In this document: piece by piece, positions 8,796 to 17,400 of the stretch
How the letters are laid out: each line of letters starts with the position of its first letter
Numbering within the stretch: the stretch's first letter is position 1
NCBI GenBank assembly: GCA_013115135.1
Contig: JABANP010000016.1
Location: 1 to 64,000 of the forward strand
DNA from: Perkinsus olseni
Taxonomy: Eukaryota > Perkinsozoa > Perkinsida > Perkinsidae
Direction: 5' to 3'
DNA: 64,000 nt
Program-made: the position numbers and the translations under genes
Notes under the pieces: generated by a model
Told to the model about the DNA's origin: nothing
Databases searched by the model: none
Seen by the model: the letters and a program-made list of their open reading frames with translations, nothing else

Positions 8796-11166
8796 GAGTC
8801 AGCTTCCTGAGATAAAAAGTCCGCTGAGCATAATCACGGATATGGCTTCTATAGTAGCCGCTCAACCCCAGAAAAGCCTGAAGCTCAGTCTTATTATTCG
8901 GGCGACTAAGGGCCGCTATCTCACCTACTTTTTTAGGGTCAGGTGAGATGCCCTCTCTAGACACACGATAACCGACATAGTCAATTTCCGACAACCCAAA
9001 ATAGCACTTTGACGGCTTCAGTCGCACACCCTTCTCCAAGCAACGCTCGAAGACGCGAGTGAGATGCGACAAATGATCCGTCCATGTTCTGCTGCTTATG
9101 AGGAGGTCATCCATGTAGGCAGCAGGGCACACATCCCCATTTGAATCCATCTCGCAAAGGAGATCTGCGAACACACTATTGACCATCCTCATAAATGAGG
9201 CTGGAGCCCCCACCAGACCAAATGGCAACCTCAAATATTCAAATATGCCATAAGGAGTGGTGAACGAGGTTTTACTTATGTGCTCCTTGCATACTCCTAT
9301 ATGCCAAAAGCCGGAGTACATGTCTAACTTTGAGAAATAACTCTTCCCTGCCAGCTTCGAAAGAAGGGTTTTGATCTGAGGCAGGGGGAAGCTATCGAAA
9401 CGAGTTATCGCATTCAATCTGCGATAATCTACTACCAGCCTCGGACGGACTTTTTCACCGTGCTCGTCTTTCTTGCTTACAACAAGAATGGGAGAGCTCC
9501 ACGGGCTGTCGCTCGGTCGGCAAATCCCTTCAGCCACCATCCTATCCAACTCACTTTTAACAAACTGGACTTGACTCTCTGGGATGGCGTAGGGGGTACA
9601 GTAGATTGGCGGATGGTCACCTGTCTCAATCCGATGAACATACCCCTCGATTTCGCTGAAAGGCTCACCGGCTAAGTGGAATGCTCTACAATACTTCGTA
9701 ATAATCGCCCCGAGCTCAACCCTCTGTTGGGAGGACAACCCTTCACACTCCTCCAATCTAACAGCCTTCAGTACTTCGGCTGCATACGTCTTATCGTCTC
9801 TCGCCCTCAGGGATTCCGCACTGCTCCCAGTTGGAGGCAGATCTCGATCAGGTTCCGCGAAGACTTCCTCTCGTGCCTCATCTAATCTCTCCTTCTCAAC
9901 CCTCAACTCGGCACGGAGAGAGTCGGACACTTTTCGCGTTGCACCGTTTATGATTCGTCCGAGAGGCTCATAACTTTTTATCTTCTTGGGAACCGTCGAG
10001 GTATTCACGACAAGAACGTTGAAGCAACCGAGTTGTATTGAAGACTTATCAAGGGGACCCTCAACCATAAAATAATCTCCCGTGCTATTGATACCAATAT
10101 CCTTCACCCACGGGTTATCCGGGAGAGTCACCTCCTTCTGAGAGAAACAGACACTCACTTCGTTCATCCCTGGTTCTAACACCTTCGTATAATTACTGCG
10201 GATAAGGTCAACCGTGTTAGACACCAGGTCACTCTTCGCACCGGAGGTGCTTTCAGTACAATCCAATACCGTACGCCAGTGACCGTGTTCAATTTGAACC
10301 ACCCGATCAACACAGTTGATATGGGCATTGAGCAAGGTGAGGTGGTTGATACCGATGATGAGAGGCCACTGGAGACCGTCAATCACAGGACATTCCATCC
10401 GAACACTGTGGTCCCAGTCACCATCGAAGCATAGAGGAACCTCTTGTACCACTTCTGTCTTAAATGTAGCTTCCTCAGAAGCCATCCCAACTTCAACAGC
10501 CGGTCTCACCTTACCACACTTGAAGCCCAATCGCTGTAGGTACTCGGCGTGCTCCTTGCTCACCAAACTTACGCTGCAACAGGTATCTATCAATGTTCTG
10601 ACACCTGGCAGATCATAGCGCGGTGAAATCAGAGTCGCCAATATTTGGCGTCTAGATATATCCTGCCCAATATCACCGGCATTAACATACAGTGGCATGG
10701 CCAGATAATCATCTTTCTTGGGTTCAGCTCGCGAGGGTTGCTCGCGAGGCTTCTCTTGGGCACTCTCCTCTTTCCTTCCACGGTGCACCGTCTCCTCCAG
10801 AGAGCTCTCAGCATCCTCACGCCCCTCTCGGGCATCCATACTATGAACCCTAAATCTCTTTCTTTGGACTTGTCCTCGTCGGGTTGTACCCTGACGATAA
10901 CCATAGCCCTTACTCTGGCCTTTCGCTTTTCCCTTGCCACCTTTACGCCCCTTGCCGAAGCCTTTCGAGTTCTGGCGCAGTGGATAATCTCCACGAGAGA
11001 ACCATTGAGACTCATCAAAAGAGGTCTCATCATAAAAGCTCTTGGGCTCGTTAGACACTCCCTGACCGTTCCTTGCCGGGCCAGAAGAACCCCAGGCTCC
11101 CCCAGCAGGCCTTAAGGAAACGTCAGATCTATTAGGAGGGTTATTGTCCCAGCCATTCTGAGACAT
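8749..11166 (-). CDS. Gypsy element protease and reverse transcriptase segment of pol
   Basis: The frame starts in a Gly/Lys-rich linker (KGRKGGKGKAKG), then a retropepsin-like domain and a reverse transcriptase. The protease active-site motif reads LIDTCCSVSLV where DTG is expected, so the catalytic-loop Gly is Cys. The reverse transcriptase shows RPRLVVDYRRLN, FSKLDMYSGFWHI, LPFGLVGAPASFMR and the catalytic YMDD (about 9107-9118). It ends at a frameshift just after the thumb region (VPWQWTER). The ATG at 11166 is probably not a real start. Removing the TIR insertion (11189-12464) plus one 3-bp duplication joins this frame without shift to the gag frame upstream. Confidence 0.92.
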   Translation of the reverse strand: MSQNGWDNNPPNRSDVSLRPAGGAWGSSGPARNGQGVSNEPKSFYDETSFDESQWFSRGDYPLRQNSKGFGKGRKGGKGKAKGQSKGYGYRQGTTRRGQVQRKRFRVHSMDAREGREDAESSLEETVHRGRKEESAQEKPREQPSRAEPKKDDYLAMPLYVNAGDIGQDISRRQILATLISPRYDLPGVRTLIDTCCSVSLVSKEHAEYLQRLGFKCGKVRPAVEVGMASEEATFKTEVVQEVPLCFDGDWDHSVRMECPVIDGLQWPLIIGINHLTLLNAHINCVDRVVQIEHGHWRTVLDCTESTSGAKSDLVSNTVDLIRSNYTKVLEPGMNEVSVCFSQKEVTLPDNPWVKDIGINSTGDYFMVEGPLDKSSIQLGCFNVLVVNTSTVPKKIKSYEPLGRIINGATRKVSDSLRAELRVEKERLDEAREEVFAEPDRDLPPTGSSAESLRARDDKTYAAEVLKAVRLEECEGLSSQQRVELGAIITKYCRAFHLAGEPFSEIEGYVHRIETGDHPPIYCTPYAIPESQVQFVKSELDRMVAEGICRPSDSPWSSPILVVSKKDEHGEKVRPRLVVDYRRLNAITRFDSFPLPQIKTLLSKLAGKSYFSKLDMYSGFWHIGVCKEHISKTSFTTPYGIFEYLRLPFGLVGAPASFMRMVNSVFADLLCEMDSNGDVCPAAYMDDLLISSRTWTDHLSHLTRVFERCLEKGVRLKPSKCYFGLSEIDYVGYRVSREGISPDPKKVGEIAALSRPNNKTELQAFLGLSGYYRSHIRDYAQRTFYLRKLTRDNVPWQWTERARGV

Positions 11167-11479
11167 ATCCGCCTCTCCTGGCCACCTGGGTAGGTATGCG
11201 TATCCTGATTTATAGGATGAGTCTGAGTAAATACTCAGCCTCTCGACTCACAACTTGAGCTGATCACAAAATTGGCTGATTTTCTACTCAAGCTCAGTTG
11301 CCCCGGCTCAGAATCACGAAATCAAGGGCAAATCTGAGTCGATATCTGAGCCACTAGATCAACTAGAGACTCATCGCAATGATTCTCCGCCAGATCCACT
11401 GATTCTTGCTCACGACCTTGAGTTGAATCAAGTTTTGCGTTGAGTTTGAGTCGCTGAGTTGATGAGTCAGAATCACCCG

Positions 11480-11512
11480 TGGTCCGAGTTCGAATCCCGG
11501 TAGCAGCAATTC
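11480..11512 (+). other. tRNA T-arm-like segment
   Basis: The stretch tccgagttcgaatcccggtagcagca resembles a tRNA T arm (loop TTCGAAT, four of five stem pairs) plus a 3' acceptor end. The 5' part does not fold into a full tRNA. It lies inside the TIR element and is probably tRNA-derived debris. Confidence 0.35.
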
Positions 11513-11584
11513 TAATAGAATTATTCTATCACCAATTTGACTTGACGCGTCTCGGGTACTCCACAGAATTAAATGCGGAGAAAC

Positions 11585-11652
11585 TGCAAACCCGGATCGA
11601 ACCGGGAGCCTTCCGGATGTTGTCCGAGGATTCTACCGCTACACCAAAACTT
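11585..11652 (-). other. tRNA-like sequence with A-box and B-box motifs (probable pseudogene or SINE head)
   Basis: On the minus strand a segment reads TGGTGTAGCGGTAGAATC (A-box-like), then an anticodon-arm-like hairpin, then GGTTCGATCC (B-box-like) at typical spacing. The T loop is only six bases and the anticodon loop lacks the usual T33, so it is not a normal tRNA. It sits in the centre of the TIR element. Confidence 0.4.
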
Positions 11653-12467
11653 CGAAGCTCGTCCTGTCGAAGTCCAGTCGGTAATTCGGGCTCTGCGGAT
11701 CCCCGGGATACTATCCCGTCTAGGATTTGGGTATATTATTCGGTGTAACATTTTTTCTCGGACGTATTTCCGTTGTTAAACAACGGTTGTTTAGCGCAAT
11801 AGGCTGACAGTGTGTGTCACCGCACATTGTGGGGTCACCCCACTGGGGTGTATCGATACGGGCCGTATCACACGGCATATGCAACGCCCTACCGTGGCGG
11901 CTCAAGTAACATAGTGCTATACGCTAAAATGTTGCAGCTATATAATATAGCCTATATTCGGGCGCGCGCAACCTACTCAATCAGCTCACTGACTCAAGCT
12001 CAGGGTTGTTCCGCCACGGAACACCCTCGGTACCAAAATTGGCTGTGAAACGGGGTTGAGTCAGTCGGTGAGTCAGGATCTGACTCACACTCAACGTTAG
12101 ACTCTGAGGGGGGCTGATTCGTGAGTCAGTGTCTCAAACATCATGCTTCTTACTCACGACTCAGCCCAGTGAATCTGACTCAAGAGCTACAACTCAAGCA
12201 CTTGAGCACTCACTCACGAATCAGCCTACTGAATCATGAGCTTGATTCGATCCGTGAGTCGACTCAGTTGATCAGGATCAGACTCACGACTCAAGCCGTT
12301 TGCTCACACTCAGCTGCTCAGACTCATAACTCAACCATGTGTATCAGAGTCGGTGACTCAAGCTCAGATGCGCCATCTCAGGCCTTTATTCAACTCACAA
12401 GTCCAACTCTCGCATTGAGTAAGCTCACCTCAGTGAGTCCGAACTCAGGATACGCATACCTACCCTG

Positions 12468-12932
12468 GACGAACCCTTCCTACGATATCTACAATTCCTA
12501 GCGAAATGCCCTTCTCTCCCACAGTTAAAGCATTGCAATGCCGAACACCACACAGTGCTCTCACTCTCCTGTCCTTGACAGGGGGCGCCCTTCGGTGGGA
12601 GGTGGAAGTTCTCAAAGCGCCTAGCCGCTTCAATGAGCGACTGAATAGACTCGTACTTGGCTTGGCGGGCAACGATCTCCTTTCTGATCTCCTCTCGCAA
12701 CTTCACTATAAACTGTAACTGTAATTGAAGATCATCAGTTTTAGTGGATCCAATGGATCCGATCCATCCCCTTCTTGAGTACTCACCACGTATATGTTGG
12801 GGATGAGCTTCTGGCGATCATGATGGAGATCAAGAAAGCGAACAGCGAACTCCGCTACTGTCTCATTATCGTTCTGGGACAGAGAGTTGAAGTTGGTGAG
12901 CAGATCCAAAGTCTTCTCCTCTTTCGGCTTAA
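12468..12932 (-). pseudogene. Gypsy element gag, 5'-truncated, with CCHC zinc knuckle
   Basis: The frame reads from KPKEEKTLDLLTNFNSL, next to the LTR edge at 12932, into a gag-like helical region (ETVAEFAVRFLDLHHD). A second frame follows (KEIVARQAKYESIQSL...) that ends in the zinc knuckle CFNCGREGHFARNC at about 12495-12540. Gag binds and packages element RNA. Normal gag N-terminal sequence and a leader with a primer-binding site are missing, because the coding region starts directly at the LTR. The two gag frames do not connect cleanly near 12706. The frame ends inside the TIR insertion at 12464. Confidence 0.8.
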
Positions 12933-13135
12933 TGTAACGGGGTTCGTGTTAATATGCAGGAAGAGATGTGGGGATGTACTCACTGATGAACACTACAAGT
13001 AGGGCCTTGAGTTAGACTAGTACTTGTGACAATGAGAGGGGAGAGTGACAGAGGAGTACGGAGTTAGCCGAGACAACGACCCGACGGCAGGTCGGACACA
13101 CAGCTATAAAGGCCGCTGCACGCATACACAAACAT
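12933..13135 (-). repeat. Gypsy element 5' LTR, first part (interrupted)
   Basis: These 203 bp match the left LTR from its TGTAACGGGG end without visible difference. The remaining 20 bp (CCGCGCAGAATCCCATTACA) continue at 21070-21089, after the BEL insertion. Together they total 223 bp, the same as the left LTR. Confidence 0.92.
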
Positions 13136-13686
13136 TGTGAGCGTGTGAGTAGAGGGCTGGGATGACTAGCAGATACTTGCAAACCAGATTGAGAACCGTG
13201 AGGACTTGAGACGATGCCTTCAGCGGGGTGATGTTCTAGGTGTAGCGGAGATACGAAGGCGGATGATGATCCGGATGGATCGGATGGATGCCTACGAGGA
13301 TCCTGAGGAACGACTTCACCGCGATCTCCTAAACATACTAATCCAGACTTGTCAGATTGTCTAGTTCCCACCATACTCGAGCTCAGCGCGACAAGATATA
13401 ACTGTTAGATGCAATACGATTACTGCAGATACGATGTAGCGATACGATGCTACAAAGATTACCAGATCAGACGTGAGTCAGACAACGATAGTCAGACTAC
13501 GATAGTCAGAGATAAATCTTACGATTGTACTCACTCAGAGACCAACCTTAAAAGGGCTTTCGCCCGGCAGTTTCGATCCGTAACGAGGATCTGAAACTGT
13601 ATGATATCAGACGATACTGGGCGCGCGCGATAACAAAGTGCGCCGATAGAAAATAAATGCAAGGAAAAAGATACGCTCCGCTTTCC
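13136..13686 (-). repeat. BEL element 3' LTR, 551 bp
   Basis: The LTR starts TGTGAGCGTG and ends CGCTTTCC on the plus strand. It contains an ATG-led open frame (ATG at 13374, MVGTRQSDKSG...) that runs in the same frame as the N-terminus of the polyprotein in the other LTR. It is preceded in element orientation by a G/A-rich tract (GGCGGGAAAGCGGAG). Copia-like or Ty1-like placement of a gag start in an LTR is known, and this fits that layout. Confidence 0.85.
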
Positions 13687-14423
13687 CGCCGTTCACAGTG
13701 GCGGCGCGGCAATACCCACCGATAGTATTGATACACAAAAAGAAGCTCTGATCCTCACTCATCTCGATCCTTAATCCTCGGCTCTTGATGACGAGAAAGA
13801 TGGTGATCTTCGCTGCAAGATTGGCCTCTATGAGGATGTAGAAGATACCAAACAGGTCAACTCTGCTGGGGGTCGTCGTTGCTGATCTCGAAGGAAGAGG
13901 TAATCGTAGAGATACCATTCTCGATCGCCTCATAGACTCTCATACCACTGAGCAACTTAGAGATCGTCAGAATCAGATTGATGGGACCGGTCTTGTAGAA
14001 GATCTCAGCGATATCTTCATTCAGCCGATATTGCGTCGTCAGCGATATCCACTAGAGCGGAGGACATAGATGCTGTGAGGGAAGATACAAGGAATATATG
14101 ACTGTTACTACAAGACGTCAGCTCACACGATAAAGCCGATAAATACGATACGCGCGAAAGAGCGGTCGATCATCGGCCCTTGTGACGTGGGGCTAGAGGG
14201 ACAAAATAGATCGCACGATCGATATAACGCGCCAGGCGCAGATGGCAAGGAGCAATACACAGGCTTAATCGCGAGAGAGCATAACGTTCGGGAATGATGC
14301 AATCTTGGTCTAGATGCTACTACAATGATATAGAGCACGCTAATAGCTAAAGTGCACGCATATCTAGCGTCGATAGTACAACAAAACCTTAATTAGATCT
14401 ATCGACTTAGCGATCTCATTGAA
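13687..14423 (-). other. BEL element 3' untranslated region
   Basis: This lies between the polyprotein stop (14424) and the 3' LTR. No recognisable domain is encoded, and short open stretches (for example 13687-13933) look incidental. Confidence 0.6.
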
Positions 14424-17400
14424 CTACTTCCAAGGATCGTCGATCCCTAAGGAATGATGTAGCTCTCTAACCAATGATCTAAGTTGTCTAGTTAAGACGT
14501 TACTTGATCCACAAATGTAGATGAGATCAGTGGGATAGCACTTACGAAGCCTAGCGTGATCGTCTCCTATCTTGGTGATGTAGACTCTTCCTTGATCCTC
14601 GTCCGAGAATGCGACGATAGCAGCGCCTTGATTTGGTCTCGAACTTGAGATAGATACTACGACGCTTCCGTCAGGGGGATAGGTCTTCAATATAGCACCA
14701 AGGATTGGTCGATCTAGTAGGGGGAGATGTCTTCTTAAACCAGATATCGAAGTCGGTAGGGGTCTTGCAATCTTGATACTTGTAGGGACTTGATCGTGTC
14801 GATCCTTAGCCTTACCTTTTCCTTTTCCTCTCTGATGTCGTCTTCTTCTTGATGAAGTGGACCTTGTTGATGGTACTATAGGATCAGTTGTGGTGTCGTT
14901 GTCAATGACTTGAGTTTGATCCAGTTCGTCGTCATAGGGGATGGTGTTACCGTCTTGGACTTGATGGGGTTGATCATCTTGGGGGATAACATTATCATCT
15001 TGTTGTTGTTGATGTTGTTGACCATCTCGAGATGCACTCTCACCGTCTTGTGTTTGAGGAAGTCGATCACCTTGTAGATCTTCGGGTTCTTCATCGTTGA
15101 CATGATCAGGGGACGTAGGGGATGTAGCAGCTGTAGGCCGTCTCCAATTGTCGATAGCTTCCTTGATAGCATCTTCTGATCTTAGCTCTCGAACCAGTTG
15201 AAGGTCTTGACGCTCGTCGCCTGATGAATCAATAGACTTGATCGTACCTTTGTGATCGATGTAGATCCTATGTCCTCGTAGATGTTGATCTCGAACAAGA
15301 TCTTGGAACGCTTTGGCATGTACCACGTTCTTGAGTGATACCAACTGTAACTCCTGACCAGTGAATAGTGTACTGATGCTTGATTCGTCGTAGTCGTGAT
15401 CGTCCACAGGAGGGGAGTTGGGATTGGTATCAGGAGTAGATCTTGGGGGAAATCGTGAAGTAGATGAGGTGCTTCTTTCCCATATCTTACGGTTAGGTAA
15501 GATAAGCTCGGGCGCCACCAATACCGTAGCCGATGTAGGAACCTTGGCGATGGTATAAGGGCCTTCCCATCTAGACTTCATCTTGTTGCCGATGGACCAA
15601 TTGATGTCACCGTAGTTGGTGATGAAGACGATGTCAACGACCTCAGATACTTGGCGTCGGGGACTATCGGTGATAGTGGCATCCCAGTCCTTAGTAACTT
15701 CAGTGATACTCCTCCAGATCAATCGGCCGATCATGGTCTGCTCGAGGATGAGGCCTAAGGGATCGTACAGTGATAGTAAGTACGAGCTTGCCTTCCTCTT
15801 GGTCATAGAGCCAGTTGCAGGCACGAGATCGGCGTCGTAGACAGCATGGAGGAGACCAGTTGATTGTCGGAAGAGATAACCGAGAAGTTTCTTGGAGGTC
15901 TCTCGTTGATCGGGATGTTCACCACAATTAACGTCATACCATGATGTGAAGTTCTTGTTGGGATCAAATAGCTTATGATGGCCCTCATAGATGTGGGCGG
16001 CATAGCTATAGCAGTCGATAGCATGCGTCTTCGATTCTCCTCCGACATAGACATCATCGACGAACCAGACCATTGATATGTTGAGAGGGATCTGGGGTCC
16101 ATACTTGATCCAGTCGAGGTTGTCGTTGGTTGAGCATAGCAGAACCTTCTCAAGATCCTCGTCAGAGAGATGATGACCAGGGATGGTCGCAGTCGATGGT
16201 CTGGTAGGATCGAGTCGCTTGGCAATGACAGTGGTATTGTAGATCTCATCAGATATATCATGAAGATCTGCTTCCAACATAGCTGGAGCACATGTCGAGC
16301 CGAAGCTAACCCGATTCCAAAGCACAGTGAAGTTGCCGATACAGGTATATCCGATGTAAGGGATATCAGTAGGATCAGCAAACATCTCGCAGAAGGCCTT
16401 GGATATATCAGCAGAGATCATGAACTCCATTGATTTGACCGATAATAGAGTGCCAACCAAATTGTGTTGAGTTGATCCTCCTCGATGTGAATATCGATTG
16501 AGTACTCGATAGTCTAGGACGATCCGACATGGCGTTGTACAGTGATCCTTGCGGAACACCATGTGACTTGGCGTGAAGTGGATAGGCTTAGGCGCAATAG
16601 ATGTAGCCATAGACGTACCCTCATGTAGATCACGCCATACAGATTGGCATCGGTCAGATGTTGGTGGAATCTGGTAGTTGCCGATGGAGTTGTCTTGCAC
16701 GATACCACAATACTTCCGGTCGATGAACATCTTCAGTGATTGGTGAAATAGACCCTTTTCATCAGGCGATAGTCGTTGAACTGAGGCTGCTCCTCGGCGG
16801 GCCGCGATCCGGAAGTTGTGAACAGGGCGATCAGGAGATAGCCATGGTACCGATAGTTGACAACGTCCTAGTGGTGCAGTATAGTCAGAGATCCATCGTC
16901 GACTGATAATTTTCCAAGGTGGAAGATTATCGATAGTATCAGAGACGACTTGATGGTCTTGATCCGGTAAGTCAACCACCGGTTCCGTACCCGAGTAGGG
17001 ATCGCTGTTGATAATGTCAGGGACGGGTAACTGCAGATTGGGATTGGCGTTGACCTTATCGGCAATTTTACCGCACCAGATATCGCCATGGAGTAGATCA
17101 AGATGCAAGGCAGTGTCGAATGTCGTTGTTGAGCATGTAGACGTCACATCGGTGCTGTTGATGGCACGGATCACGTGAGTGATAGGCTGATGAGTGATGG
17201 ACACCGTAGTTGCATCTTGAACATCCACAGGCTTGCGCTTCTTGGCAGACTTGGCGATAGTCTTGTAGATCTGGCTGTGGAATGATGAGCTCAGATCTTC
17301 GATTCCTGTGAAGACAACAGGACCAGTAGCCGTGAAGATGATAGCGCACTGGAGTTGCTTGAGAGCGGGGCATCCTAAGATCACCGGGCTCGATAAGGAA

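Larger units (their letters stand above)
11189..12464. mobile_element. Non-autonomous TIR element, 1276 bp, inside gypsy gag-pol
   Basis: The ends are perfect 20-bp inverted repeats, GGTAGGTATGCGTATCCTGA at 11189-11208 and its complement at 12445-12464. They are flanked by the 3-bp duplication CTG at 11186-11188 and 12465-12467. No transposase frame is present. Most of the interior (11210-11470 and 11970-12440) is dense in TGAGTC/GACTCA motifs. The middle contains tRNA-like segments. The size, TIRs and 3-bp duplication suggest a class II element of uncertain superfamily, moved by a transposase supplied elsewhere. Confidence 0.85.

Noticed and set aside
13012..13374. A 120-codon minus-strand gene.
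   Set aside because: It is the LTR-encoded start of the BEL polyprotein running across the junction into gypsy LTR sequence, not a separate gene.
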